A program made the translations under genes and the position numbers. The notes under the pieces were generated by a model that did no database searches, was not told the origin of the DNA, and saw only the letters and a list, made by a program, of their open reading frames with translations. DNA of 64,000 nt from Acidobacteria bacterium AB60 (GTDB taxonomy: Bacteria; Acidobacteriota; Terriglobia; Terriglobales; Acidobacteriaceae), in NCBI GenBank assembly GCA_008682415.1, contig VANK01000018.1:21099-85098 (forward strand), read 5' to 3'. Below are positions 1 to 8,659 of this stretch, one piece after another; position 1 is the first letter of the stretch; every line of letters begins with the position of its first letter.

Positions 1-97
1 GCGTGGCGCTTTCGTGTTCGGGGCATGTTCGCTCGGACGAGGAAATTGGTCGACCTTTCCTTCCTTGTACCGGCATCCCTGCGCGGGTGTCTGTGGC

Positions 98-838
98 TCA
101 CCCCACAGACGCACGGTCTGCCCCGAAGATCGCCCGGAATTGCGCGCGCAAAAGTGAATAACATTCGCACGCGGCGTCTTCCAGCATGGGGCGATTGATG
201 ATCGTCACCAGGCCGCGGTGATAGTCGATCAGCCCCGCGCGCTTCAGTGCGCCCGCCGCAATCGTCGCCGTCGAGCGCTCCGCTCCGATCATCTGGGCAA
301 GAAACTCCTGAGTCAGCTGCAGGGTATCGGCCTCAACAATATCGGAGGTCATCAGCAGCCACCGTGCCAGTCTCGGCTCGGTCGCATGCAGACGGTTGCA
401 AAGCGCAGTCTGCGCCGCCTGCGCCAGCTGCGCGTAGATAAAGTCATGGACCGCGTGTGCCATCGGGCCGCCCCTCAGAAACTCGGCTCGAAAGGATCCC
501 GTGGGCAGGCTGAACCCACGCCCTGCTACCTGCATGATTGTGTGGTGGGGCGAGCCGGGATGGCCCAGCACCGAACTAATGCCAACGAATCCCTCGCGCC
601 CAATCAAACCCACTTCCACCGATGCCCCTGCGCTCGACAAGGCCGTCGCAGATGCCATTCCCTCCTCGAGAAAATACAGAAATTTATCGGCACTGGCGGG
701 TTCCCGCAATACCTTGCCCAGAGGTAGATCGATGGGCTCCGCTTGGGCGAGCAGTTCTCTCGATTCTGAGGCCGAAATCCGCGCCAGGATACGGTTCCGG
801 TAGCCGGACTGCGACGTCGAAATGTGCTTCGGTTCCAT
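98..838 (-). CDS. Crp/Fnr-family transcriptional regulator
   Basis: Cytoplasmic one-component regulator of about 246 residues. An N-terminal cNMP-binding-type beta-barrel (about residues 20-125, with a GREGF segment) is followed by a long helix and a C-terminal winged helix-turn-helix containing EFLAQMIGAERSTA and a GLV wing strand. No Cys cluster for an FNR-type Fe-S centre is seen, so it is more Crp-like than Fnr-like; the ligand is unknown. An upstream GTG or ATG could extend the frame to 910, but ATG at 838 follows a GAGG-like ribosome site and starts where the family usually does. It is divergent from the small-protein genes to its right. Family call is firm; the regulated genes are unknown. 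Confidence 0.85.
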   Translation of the reverse strand: MEPKHISTSQSGYRNRILARISASESRELLAQAEPIDLPLGKVLREPASADKFLYFLEEGMASATALSSAGASVEVGLIGREGFVGISSVLGHPGSPHHTIMQVAGRGFSLPTGSFRAEFLRGGPMAHAVHDFIYAQLAQAAQTALCNRLHATEPRLARWLLMTSDIVEADTLQLTQEFLAQMIGAERSTATIAAGALKRAGLIDYHRGLVTIINRPMLEDAACECYSLLRAQFRAIFGADRASVG

Positions 839-1156
839 TGCCTCACGGATGCGAAAGGCAGGTTTTGGGTGACCACCCCCTCCGCACTTTAGGCAAAAAT
901 GCTCGCCCAAGCGAAAATAGTCGCTCTGGAGCGATCTTTTCCCCGGATTTGAATGCCTGCTTGTAAAGAGTTACTTACGTCACCCTAAAGCATACATTCG
1001 ATGAGCAGTTAAATTGCCCCTCTGTGTGCTTGAGCAAATTTCACCCCGCCCCACCTCCTCCACACTGAACAGGCAATGTGGGTTCCCCCGAGGAGCAGCT
1101 TCAGGGCCGCAAGCTCTGAGATTGCCAGATCGGCTCACATTTGATGAAGGTGCCGG
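839..1156. other. intergenic region between crp-like gene and small-protein cluster
   Basis: No convincing gene is seen in these 318 bases. They hold a short hairpin (TCGCTC / GAGCGA, 921-934, followed by TCTTTT) and AT-richer sequence that probably carries divergent promoters for the regulator and for the small gene starting at 1157. Confidence 0.5.
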
Positions 1157-1315
1157 ATGAGCCACTCAAATGTCGTGATGCCCGCTCTGATCCTGATCAC
1201 CATGGCCTTTGCGCTCGCCGACCTTCGGCGGGTCGCCAAATTCCGGCTGACCTACGGGCTCGCCTGGGGCGCAGCCATTGCCATTGCGCTGGGCTGTGGA
1301 TTCTTGATCGGCTGA
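1157..1315 (+). CDS. small hydrophobic membrane protein (52 aa)
   Basis: A 52-residue reading frame with ATG at 1157, preceded six bases upstream by GAAGG. The product has two hydrophobic stretches (about residues 7-21 and 37-51) separated by a basic loop containing DLRR and KFR, as expected for a two-helix inner-membrane hairpin protein. I do not recognise the family. It is the first of three consecutive small proteins on this strand, each with its own ribosome site. The hydrophobic pattern and ribosome site argue that it is real; the function is unknown. Confidence 0.55.
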   Translation: MSHSNVVMPALILITMAFALADLRRVAKFRLTYGLAWGAAIAIALGCGFLIG

Positions 1316-1438
1316 TCGTGAAAACAGCTTTCATGCGCGCTTTTCGGACTTGATCAGTCCTGAAACCTGTCAAGCGCCGCATCTGTGGAAAATCGAGACA
1401 AGTTCAACATAACAAAGCGAAAATAAATCTCCCCAATG

Positions 1439-1471
1439 TTGGGGTTTAATTATTCGAAGTTGCTACGCTGA
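1439..1471 (+). promoter_or_regulatory. 33-bp promoter-like motif, copy 1
   Basis: The blocks TTGGGG, TAATT, TTCGAA, TGC and CTGA occur in the same order and spacing here and at 19486-19518 (25 of 33 positions identical). TGCTACGCT resembles an extended -10 box. An A-rich stretch lies upstream, and TTGGGG is the right half of a palindrome (CCCCAA-TG-TTGGGG, 1431-1444). It precedes the structured leader at 1494-1612 and the gene at 1668. Confidence 0.55.
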
Positions 1472-1493
1472 GAATAAGCCGAAAAACACAGAC

Positions 1494-1612
1494 CTGGTTG
1501 TCCCGATCTTGAATGCGGGACCGAACCAGCGCACGCCCACCGGACCGAGCCGATCCTGGCCCAACCGGTGGGCATTCGTGTTTTCGGCCCGGCGGCCGCA
1601 GCTTCGGCCGCC
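1494..1612 (+). ncRNA. structured leader RNA of three tandem hairpins
   Basis: Three consecutive hairpins are visible. Hairpin 1 pairs CTGGTTGTCCCG (1494-1505) with CGGGAC (1516-1521) plus AACCAG (1524-1529), leaving a CG bulge. Hairpin 2 pairs GCCCACCGG (1535-1543) with CCGGTGGGC (1565-1573). Hairpin 3 pairs GGCGGCCG (1591-1598) with CGGCCGCC (1605-1612). The region lies between a promoter-like motif and the 92-aa gene at 1668, so it is probably its 5' leader, either a cis-regulatory element or a small RNA. It matches no riboswitch I can name. Confidence 0.45.
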
Positions 1613-1667
1613 CCATAGACTCCCGCACTGAGTGCAGGGCAGGTCAGAAAGAAGGGATCGTTTCGCC

Positions 1668-1946
1668 ATGGCCAACATTCTCGTAAACATCGAAAAAGGC
1701 ATTGAAATCGGGGCAGAGGACGCTCTGAAATGGCTTTCCGGCGCCAATCGCGCACTGAAAGCTGCCCCCGCTGTTGTGGCTGCTCTGGCAACTCTCATCG
1801 GGGCCGTCGAAAAGCCCCTCGGCGATGTGGCTGCGGTTTCCGCAAACCCGCTGAACATCGAACTGGACATCCGGACCGTGCAGGACCTCAAGGCCGTCTG
1901 GCCTGAGGTCAAGATCTTCCTCACCAGCCTGGGCGTTAAGTTCTAA
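1668..1946 (+). CDS. conserved small protein, function unknown (92 aa)
   Basis: The start is taken at ATG 1668, which follows GAAGGG with normal spacing; a GTG further up would add 12 unlikely residues. The product has a short amphipathic N-terminus, an Ala/Val-rich hydrophobic segment (about residues 26-46, one possible membrane helix) and a mixed C-terminal half ending in LGVKF. I do not recognise the family. Position between two small membrane-protein genes and behind a long structured leader suggests a co-regulated group, possibly of phage lysis or holin origin, but no phage gene is nearby. Confidence 0.6.
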   Translation: MANILVNIEKGIEIGAEDALKWLSGANRALKAAPAVVAALATLIGAVEKPLGDVAAVSANPLNIELDIRTVQDLKAVWPEVKIFLTSLGVKF

Positions 1947-2061
1947 CCAGGACTCTGCGCCAGGCTCTCATCTCTGGCTCTCTTCCATTACAGCGGAGTG
2001 GCCGCACCATGCCCGGGGGATCGTTCACCCGGCTCACGTCAACTTTCTCCAAGGAGCTTGA

Positions 2062-2286
2062 ATGAACGCGCTCTCGAACATCTGGAATCACCCGCGCACA
2101 TCGACCGCCGGCCTCTTAATCGGGGTCGCGAGCATCGGCAGCGTACTCGGTCAGCAGGGAATCACGCTCGGAAAAGCCGGTACCGGCAGCATCGTCTCTC
2201 TCGCCACGGGCATCGCGACAGTCCTGCTCGGCCTCCTCGCGAAAGACCCGGCGGCGCAACCGCCTGACCGCGAGTCCGCCAACTGA
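2062..2286 (+). CDS. small holin-like membrane protein (74 aa)
   Basis: Start ATG 2062 has a strong AAGGAG ribosome site five bases upstream. The product has a short polar N-terminus, a glycine-rich hydrophobic stretch (about residues 16-32), a second hydrophobic stretch (about 43-60) and a polar, proline-containing tail, a layout shared by small phage holins and other two-helix membrane proteins. It is the third small protein in a row on this strand. Holin is a guess from shape only; no endolysin is adjacent. Confidence 0.6.
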   Translation: MNALSNIWNHPRTSTAGLLIGVASIGSVLGQQGITLGKAGTGSIVSLATGIATVLLGLLAKDPAAQPPDRESAN

Positions 2287-2433
2287 CTCATCCTCAACTG
2301 AACCGAAAAGTCGTGAGCTGAGTCACATTCCATGCAGGAAATTCGTCCATCCGGCCCTAAGCCGCGAGGGCGCAAAGCATGCTGATTCCTACTCGTGCGA
2401 ATGTGACTCATCTCACAAGTGAGGAGCGAAAAT

Positions 2434-4122
2434 TCATCGCTTCTGATAAACGATGCGCCCGTCGAAGACGGTCATCTCCACGCTGACATTCTGGATCTGC
2501 TCCGGGGTGATCGAAAAGATGTCGTCGCTCAACTCCACCAGGTCGGCAAGCTTGCCCGGTTCGATCGATCCCTTCACGCTCTCCTGGTGCTCGGCGAATG
2601 CCGAACCCACCGTGTACGCGTGAACTGCTTGCGCAACACTGATCTTCTCTTCGGGAATCCATCCTCCCGGGTTCTTTCCATCAAGCGTCTGCCGCGTGGC
2701 CGCCGCGTAGATGCCCAGGATTGGGTTAAGCGGCGCGACCGGCCAGTCTGAGCCGAAGGCCAGCGTAGCGCCGGCGTTCAGCAGCGACTTCCACGCGTAG
2801 CTGGAACGGATGCGCTCCGGTCCCAGCACCGACTCGGCCCAGCGGCCATCATCGATCGCGTGATACGGCTGCATCGAGGCAATCACCCCCAGCTTCGCGA
2901 ACCGCGCGAAATCCTGCGGATGCAGGTGCTGAGCGTGCTCAATGCGCGCCCGCCGGTCGGCCGGCCCATCGTCCTTCGCCAAGCGCGCGTACAAGTCCAG
3001 AATGGTCCGATTGGCGCGATCGCCGATGGCATGAATCGAGATCTGAAGGCCAGCCTTGTCGGCCGCTCGCATCTCGGAGTAAAAGCGTTCCGGATCGAGC
3101 AGGTCCGGGCTGGCAATGCCGCTCTTCTCGGGATGATTCGCAAAAGGTGCATCCATCCATGCCGTGGCGGACCCAAGCGCTCCATCCGCGAATGCCTTCA
3201 GATTCCCGAGGCGCAGGTGCGGCCCTCCGAAGGGCGCTTCCACCCCGGGATCGGCCAGCAGCTTGTAATCGCGCACCGGCATCGCCTCATAGATGCGCAC
3301 CGTCAACTTTCCGGCGCGATCCAGTTTCTGAAACTCGCGAAAGACCTCGGGTTGCGTATGATCTTCCGAAGAGTCCGCCATGTTCTGCACGCTGGTGATG
3401 CCGTGCGCCGCGGCTTCCCGCAGAGCGGCTTCCATCGCACGGTCCTGCTCTTCTGGAGAAGGCGGCGGAATAATGCGCTCCACCAGGGCCGTCGCGGCGT
3501 CCTTCAGGATGCCCGTCGGATTGCCGTCTTGATCGCGCTCGATCTCTCCGCCCGGCACGTCCGGCGTATTGCGAGTCACCCCCGCCATCTTTAATGCCAG
3601 GGCGTCGGCCAGGGCCATGTGTCCGTCGAGCCGCCATAGCATCGCTGGATGATCGCCGCAGGCCTCATCAATGAGTTGATGATTGGGCAGCGCAGCCGGG
3701 CTCCAGCGCTGATGATCCCAGTTACCATTGCGGATCCAGGCTCCGCTGGGAAGCGTCTTTGCATATTCCGCAATGCGTTCCCGCATCTCGGCCTGGCTCT
3801 TGGCGCTCCCCAGCTGAATACTGATGAGCGAGGAGCCGCCCGCGAGAAAATGCACATGCGCATCGTTGAACCCGGGCAGCACCAGGTGCCCCTTGAGATC
3901 GATCACCTGGGTTTGCGGCCCAATGTATTTGCGGATCAGCGCGTCCTCGCCAACCGCCGCAATGATCGAGCCGCTCAGCGCCACGGCCTGCACCATCGGC
4001 TGTGCCGGATTCTCGGTCCAAACCTTGCCGTTGAGCAGCACCACAGTTGCGGATTGAGCCGATGCCATAGAAGTAAAAGCGAACATTACCAGGGCCGTTG
4101 CGAACAGTTTACGAGCCGTCAT
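2434..4122 (-). CDS. secreted YtcJ-like amidohydrolase
   Basis: Metal-dependent hydrolase of the amidohydrolase_3 family (562 aa). A signal peptide (about residues 1-22, ending ASA) implies export. Metal-site signatures are visible in order: HVH in FNDAHVHF (about residue 88), a His in SIHAIGD, a His in RIEHAQHL and Asp in GSDWPV. The C-terminal segment returns to the small beta domain that also uses the N-terminus. Relatives hydrolyse amide or imide bonds; the substrate here is not predictable. The gene is monocistronic on the minus strand with a short gap to the PqiA-like gene. Confidence 0.88.
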   Translation of the reverse strand: MTARKLFATALVMFAFTSMASAQSATVVLLNGKVWTENPAQPMVQAVALSGSIIAAVGEDALIRKYIGPQTQVIDLKGHLVLPGFNDAHVHFLAGGSSLISIQLGSAKSQAEMRERIAEYAKTLPSGAWIRNGNWDHQRWSPAALPNHQLIDEACGDHPAMLWRLDGHMALADALALKMAGVTRNTPDVPGGEIERDQDGNPTGILKDAATALVERIIPPPSPEEQDRAMEAALREAAAHGITSVQNMADSSEDHTQPEVFREFQKLDRAGKLTVRIYEAMPVRDYKLLADPGVEAPFGGPHLRLGNLKAFADGALGSATAWMDAPFANHPEKSGIASPDLLDPERFYSEMRAADKAGLQISIHAIGDRANRTILDLYARLAKDDGPADRRARIEHAQHLHPQDFARFAKLGVIASMQPYHAIDDGRWAESVLGPERIRSSYAWKSLLNAGATLAFGSDWPVAPLNPILGIYAAATRQTLDGKNPGGWIPEEKISVAQAVHAYTVGSAFAEHQESVKGSIEPGKLADLVELSDDIFSITPEQIQNVSVEMTVFDGRIVYQKR

Positions 4123-4220
4123 GCGTCACCGGGGTCTTTGCAAGTGGGGTTTGGGAGCTCACGCGGAAGACGTGCTGAACTCGTCTGCAGTTTAATCGAT
4201 TGTTGCCGCCAGGCGCAGAG

Positions 4221-5561
4221 TCAATCCCCTCCCAAAGCCGGCAGGGCAATTCCACGCTCCAGGCGCTTTGAGAGCAAGATGCTGCCCACGCAAAATCCGA
4301 CAAACAGGTAGTAGCCGGGAAGAATGACCGAGCTGTTGGTCGGGATCACGAGCTGCTGCACCTGGGGCATGGACCGCATTCCCGCCATGGCGCTCTCGAT
4401 GACGCCGTTGAATGCGACGAACGACATAAAGATAGCCAGAACCATCACGTCAGCCATAGACCACTTGGACAGCTCGAGGGCGAACAGCCTGACGATGCGG
4501 CTGGTGCGCAACAACGATGGCCAGATCAAGGACACGCTGAGCGCCAGCATCTTGAGGGCAGGGAAGACCACGCTGAAGAGAAGCACCAGAACGGCGACGG
4601 CCGACATCGCCGGCCGGTGCATCTCGATGAGAGACTGGAACACCTCGAGCACAGTCTTGCTGCGGTAATAGAGCGACTGCTCGCGAAAGTCGACCGGCGA
4701 TCCGAGCAGGGTGGCATCGAGGCGCGTCATCCGCACCTCCACTTCGAGCATCGGGCTCATCACGCCCCCCACGAGCATCACGATGCAGAACAACATAAGC
4801 ACGATGACGGCTGCGCGCGACAGCCCTCCTCGTCCCAGTGCAAGCAGCAGAAAGGCCAATGTCGCCGAGACCAGCACGACGAGGTATTCCCGTTGGAGCT
4901 GCGCATCGGCATCGCTGACGCGATGGCGCAATGTCTCTTCGCAGGCAGGACCAGTCGTACAACCGTAGCGGCTCAGGATCGCCGAATACGTGGACATATC
5001 GGTATTCCCGAAGGTGTTCTTGACCGCGTCGGCGATCACGCTGCGGATCGATTCCTTGAACGCATTCTCATTCTGGGGCTTCGAAAGCTCCGCCAGCACC
5101 ACGTTGGTGTACTCCGGTATGTGCGGCCGGAGAGATTTGATGATCATGTTCACCAGCATGGGCGGTGCGGCGAATCCTGCGGGAGCCGCAGGCGCCTTGC
5201 CATTGGCCGGCTTCGGTGCACTCATCTGCTGCCCGATGCTATCGAGCAGCGAATTGAGCGAGTGCTCCACCATCGGCCTGAGATTCTTGGTCTGGCCCTT
5301 GAGGTTAAGCTTGTCAACCTGGGCGTTCAGGATCGGTCCGATGAGGGTGCGCCATTGGTCCGCGCTGAGCAGGCCGTAGCGGACGTGCTCCAGCTCTGCC
5401 AGGTCCGTCCGCAAATCGCGGCGCTGGTTCAAGCCGTCGATGGTTCGCCAACTGAACCAGCTTGCCGGAATCAGCAGAACGATCGCCGCCATCAGCCGGA
5501 GAGCAAACCAGCGCGAAGGTTTGTGCGAGGGAACTTCCGCGGGTGCACCCAATTTGTCCAC
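4221..5561 (-). CDS. PqiA-domain inner-membrane protein
   Basis: Product of 446 aa. One membrane helix near residues 23-42, a large soluble segment to about residue 225, then about six membrane helices. The C-terminal part carries the paraquat-inducible protein A signature (FPALKM, then ELSKWSMADVMVLAIFMSF). In other bacteria PqiA proteins work with MCE-domain proteins in envelope lipid transport; no MCE gene is adjacent here, and the long N-terminal segment is atypical. The start codon is GTG with no Shine-Dalgarno; TATACT ends seven bases upstream, so the mRNA may be leaderless. Confidence 0.8.
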   Translation of the reverse strand: MDKLGAPAEVPSHKPSRWFALRLMAAIVLLIPASWFSWRTIDGLNQRRDLRTDLAELEHVRYGLLSADQWRTLIGPILNAQVDKLNLKGQTKNLRPMVEHSLNSLLDSIGQQMSAPKPANGKAPAAPAGFAAPPMLVNMIIKSLRPHIPEYTNVVLAELSKPQNENAFKESIRSVIADAVKNTFGNTDMSTYSAILSRYGCTTGPACEETLRHRVSDADAQLQREYLVVLVSATLAFLLLALGRGGLSRAAVIVLMLFCIVMLVGGVMSPMLEVEVRMTRLDATLLGSPVDFREQSLYYRSKTVLEVFQSLIEMHRPAMSAVAVLVLLFSVVFPALKMLALSVSLIWPSLLRTSRIVRLFALELSKWSMADVMVLAIFMSFVAFNGVIESAMAGMRSMPQVQQLVIPTNSSVILPGYYLFVGFCVGSILLSKRLERGIALPALGGD

Positions 5562-5568
5562 GCTAGCG

Positions 5569-5574
5569 AGTATA
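5569..5574 (-). promoter_or_regulatory. -10 box TATACT, leaderless spacing
   Basis: TATACT on the minus strand lies seven bases before the GTG of the PqiA-domain gene, so transcription would start at or next to the start codon. Confidence 0.5.
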
Positions 5575-5588
5575 TTTGCTGCGCTTCG

Positions 5589-7472
5589 TTATTCCACGGT
5601 CACCGATTTCGCCAGGTTCCTCGGCTGATCGACATCCGCGCCGCGACGAACAGCAATGTAGTAAGCGAGCAGCTGCAGCGGCACGATCTCGATAATCGGC
5701 GAGAGCATCTCGATGGCGGGCGGAATGTGGATCACGTGCTCGACCAGTCCCCCGATCTCCGTGTCCCCTTCCGTCGCAACCGCGATGACGCGCCCCGACC
5801 GTGCCGTGACTTCCTGGATGTTCGAAAGGGTCTTCTCGTAGCGAAGCTTTGATGCCGGATCAGTCTCATCGCGCGTGGCCAGAACCACTACCGGCAGCGT
5901 CTCGTCGATCAGCGCATTGGGCCCGTGCTTCATCTCGCCCGCCGGGTAACCCTCTGCGTGAATGTAGGAGATCTCCTTGAGCTTGAGCGCCCCTTCCAGG
6001 GCGATAGGAAAGTGGATACCGCGGCCGAGATACAAAAAATCACGCGAGTTGCTGAATCCGGCGGCGAGCTGCTCGCACTGCGCCGAGCGCGTCTTGAGCA
6101 CTTCCTCGATCTTGGCCGGAACCCGGCTGAGCTCTTCCATCAGCGCGACAGACCGCGGTGTATCGAGCCGCCCGCGCAACTGGCCCAGCTTGATGGCGAG
6201 CAGAAATAGCGCCGTAAGCTGCGCCGTAAAAGCCTTGGTGGAAGCAACCCCAATCTCCGGGCCGGCATGCGTGTAGATCGCCCCGTGCGCCTCGCGCGCC
6301 ACCATCGCCCCAACCACGTTGCAGATCGCTACAGTCTTCGACCCCAGCGCCTTCATCTCGCGCTGCGCGGCAAGCGTGTCGGCGGTTTCCCCCGATTGCG
6401 TGATCAGAAGGCCGAGCGCATTGCGGTCCGGGATCGGATTGCGGTAGCGGTACTCGCTGGCGTAGTCCACATCGACGGGCAGCCGGGCAAAGCGCTCGAT
6501 CATGTACTTGCCGGCCAGCGCGGAGTGCCAGCTGGTGCCGCAGGCGGCGATGTTGATGCTGGAGGCCCCCGCCAGCTCTTCGTCATCGATCGCCATCTCC
6601 CCCAGGAAGACCTTGCCGGAGTCAAGAGAGAAGCGACCCAGCGTGGTGTCACGGATCGCGCGCGGCTGCTCCCAGATCTCCTTGAGCATGAAATGCTTGT
6701 AGCCGCCCTTCTCCGCCTGAATCGGATCCCAGGAGATGCGCTGCAGCTCGCGCTGAATGGGCTTGCCGTCAAAATCCGTGAGGGTGACGCCCTCCGGCGT
6801 CAGGATGGCCATGTCTCCGTCGGCCAGGAAGTAGATATTGCGGGTGTGGTGCAGAATGCCCGGCACGTCGGAGGCAACGAAGTACTCACCCTCGCCTACC
6901 CCAATGACCACCGGCGGGCCGGACCGCGCGGCGATGATCTTGTCGGGCTCCGCGGAGGAGAGGATGCCCAGTGCGAAGGCGCCCGTGAGCTGCTTGACCG
7001 CGCGGCGGACCGCGTCTTCGAGCGTCACTTTCTTGCCGCTTGCCTCCGCCTCTTTCTGCACCTGCTCCAGGAGGTGGGCAATGATTTCGGTATCCGTTTC
7101 CGTAACGAATTTGTGACCCTGCTCGATAAGCCTGCGCTTCAGCTCAAGATAGTTCTCGACGATCCCGTTGTGCACCACCACGATGCGGCCCGTGCAATCG
7201 CGATGCGGGTGCGCGTTCTCCTCCGTCGGGCGCCCATGCGTCGCCCAGCGCGTGTGGCCGATCCCAAACGACCCGTCCAGCGGATGGTCGCGCAGCACCT
7301 CTTCCAGATTGTGCAGTTTTCCGGGAGCCCGGCAGACCTCAAGAAGAGCGGTGCGCGGGCTGCCCACCGCAATCCCCGCCGAGTCGTACCCGCGGTACTC
7401 CAGCCGCCTCAGGCCTTCCAGGATGACAGGGACTACCTTCTGCTTGCCGACGTAGCCTACGATTCCGCACAT
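5589..7472 (-). CDS. glmS: glutamine--fructose-6-phosphate aminotransferase (isomerizing)
   Basis: Makes glucosamine-6-phosphate from fructose-6-phosphate and glutamine, the entry step to peptidoglycan and LPS amino sugars. The 627-aa product begins MCGIVGYVG, so Cys2 is the N-terminal nucleophile after Met removal. The class II glutaminase domain (about 1-240, with GHTRWATHG) is followed by two SIS domains (about 300-620; SGET and STKAFTAQ sugar-phosphate loops) and the usual C-terminal ending KSVTVE. No Shine-Dalgarno is seen; TAGAAT lies six bases before ATG. No glmS ribozyme fits in the 66-base gap to purS. Confidence 0.97.
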   Translation of the reverse strand: MCGIVGYVGKQKVVPVILEGLRRLEYRGYDSAGIAVGSPRTALLEVCRAPGKLHNLEEVLRDHPLDGSFGIGHTRWATHGRPTEENAHPHRDCTGRIVVVHNGIVENYLELKRRLIEQGHKFVTETDTEIIAHLLEQVQKEAEASGKKVTLEDAVRRAVKQLTGAFALGILSSAEPDKIIAARSGPPVVIGVGEGEYFVASDVPGILHHTRNIYFLADGDMAILTPEGVTLTDFDGKPIQRELQRISWDPIQAEKGGYKHFMLKEIWEQPRAIRDTTLGRFSLDSGKVFLGEMAIDDEELAGASSINIAACGTSWHSALAGKYMIERFARLPVDVDYASEYRYRNPIPDRNALGLLITQSGETADTLAAQREMKALGSKTVAICNVVGAMVAREAHGAIYTHAGPEIGVASTKAFTAQLTALFLLAIKLGQLRGRLDTPRSVALMEELSRVPAKIEEVLKTRSAQCEQLAAGFSNSRDFLYLGRGIHFPIALEGALKLKEISYIHAEGYPAGEMKHGPNALIDETLPVVVLATRDETDPASKLRYEKTLSNIQEVTARSGRVIAVATEGDTEIGGLVEHVIHIPPAIEMLSPIIEIVPLQLLAYYIAVRRGADVDQPRNLAKSVTVE

Positions 7473-7478
7473 GCAACG

Positions 7479-7484
7479 ATTCTA
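7479..7484 (-). promoter_or_regulatory. -10 box TAGAAT before glmS
   Basis: TAGAAT on the minus strand ends six bases before the glmS ATG and there is no ribosome site between them, consistent with a leaderless transcript. Confidence 0.45.
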
Positions 7485-7538
7485 TGCGACCGAGATCTGG
7501 GCTCGTGTGACGGCAGTCATCAGGGTTGGACGAAGCTT

Positions 7539-7787
7539 TTACCCCTCGATCTGATAGGTGAACTCTTCAATCACGGGGTTGGTCAGAACCTCGCGGGCAA
7601 TGCGTTCCACCTGCGCGCCGGCATCTGCGGGCGAAAGCCCATCCGCCAGATTGAGCGTGAAAAACTTGCCCTGCCGCACACCCTCCACCTGGCCGAAGCC
7701 GATCTTGCGTAAGGCGTTATGGATCGTCTGGCCCTGCGGATCCAGCACCGAGGGCTTCAGCGTAACGTAGACATGAGCCTTCATCAT
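7539..7787 (-). CDS. purS: phosphoribosylformylglycinamidine synthase subunit PurS
   Basis: Small subunit (82 aa) of the three-part PurSQL enzyme of de novo purine synthesis, cytoplasmic. The beta-strand opening AHVYVTLK, the central GFGQVEGVRQGKFF segment and the C-terminal NPVIEEFTYQIE match the family along its whole length. Two ATG codons start the frame; the second (7784) gives the usual MKAHVYV start. TATAAT lies five or eight bases upstream respectively, without a Shine-Dalgarno, again suggesting leaderless translation. purL and purQ are not in the window. Confidence 0.93.
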   Translation of the reverse strand: MMKAHVYVTLKPSVLDPQGQTIHNALRKIGFGQVEGVRQGKFFTLNLADGLSPADAGAQVERIAREVLTNPVIEEFTYQIEG

Positions 7788-7792
7788 CCGTG

Positions 7793-7798
7793 ATTATA
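7793..7798 (-). promoter_or_regulatory. -10 box TATAAT before purS
   Basis: A perfect TATAAT on the minus strand lies five bases before the first purS ATG and eight before the second. Confidence 0.5.
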
Positions 7799-8008
7799 AG
7801 TTCTGCGGGAGGGTTCAGCGCAGAATCCCCCTGGCCGCCGGCTGGACCCCGGCGGATTCTGATCCCGCTGGGCGCGCTTCCCCGATGGACGTTCTACCAG
7901 TACGCGCCTGATCGGACTCATTCTTTTTCATCCCGACTCGTTGTCTACATCGGCCAGCGCATCCAAGCTGCTGTATCCGGTCAACCGAAATGCAGAGGAG
8001 TAAGTGAA

Positions 8009-8590
8009 ATGGTGAACTATCTGGAGCTGCCCATCGGCGATCGTTCCCCGGAGGTCTTTCGGGCGGTTATCGAAATCCCTAAGGACGGCACCAACAAATT
8101 CGAGTACGACAAACAGCTGCACGTGTTCAAGCTCGACCGCAATCTCCACTCGCCGGTTCATTACCCGGGCGACTACGGCTTCATTCCTTCTACGCTGAGC
8201 GATGACGGAGATCCGCTGGACGTGCTGGTGCTCGTGCCTCATCCCACATTCTCCGGATGTGTTCACGAGGTGCGGCCCATCGGATTGTTGGAGATGCTCG
8301 ATCAGGGCGTGCTCGATGAGAAGGTCCTCGCTGTCGGCAAGAACAACCCGCGTTACACCAACGTGTGGAACTACACCGACATCTACCCGCACATGCTGAA
8401 AGAGATCACCCACTTCTTCTCGATCTACAAGGATCTGGAAGGCAAACGGGTTGAGATCAAGGGCTGGCACGACGCGGCGTACGCACGCGACCACGTCGTC
8501 CGCGCTGCCAAGCAATTCGACGATAACAAGGCCAAGATGAAGAGATCCGAGACCCGGCAGATCGAAGCGAAGGTCAAGGCCGTCAGCTAA
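8009..8590 (+). CDS. ppa: inorganic pyrophosphatase (family I)
   Basis: Hydrolyses pyrophosphate to two phosphates in the cytoplasm, pulling biosynthetic reactions forward. The 193-aa product has the family I features: EIPKDGTNKFEYD near the N-terminus, HYPGDYGF, and the metal-binding signature DGDPLDVLVL (about residue 65). ATG 8009 is chosen because GAGGAG lies eight bases upstream and the protein then starts at the usual place; the open frame runs upstream without family similarity. A strong hairpin terminator follows. Confidence 0.95.
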   Translation: MVNYLELPIGDRSPEVFRAVIEIPKDGTNKFEYDKQLHVFKLDRNLHSPVHYPGDYGFIPSTLSDDGDPLDVLVLVPHPTFSGCVHEVRPIGLLEMLDQGVLDEKVLAVGKNNPRYTNVWNYTDIYPHMLKEITHFFSIYKDLEGKRVEIKGWHDAAYARDHVVRAAKQFDDNKAKMKRSETRQIEAKVKAVS

Positions 8591-8618
8591 AAGAAAGACC
8601 CTCGGAGGATTGAAGAGG

Positions 8619-8642
8619 AAGGGCCGCCCACGGCGGCCTTTT
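8619..8642. terminator. bidirectional intrinsic terminator after ppa and the DUF4142 gene
   Basis: GGCCGCC (8622-8628) pairs with GGCGGCC (8632-8638) around a CAC loop, extended by AAG/TTT pairs and followed by TTTT. It sits between two convergent genes and should serve both strands. Confidence 0.85.
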
Positions 8643-8659
8643 CCGTCTCCCTTCACCAA

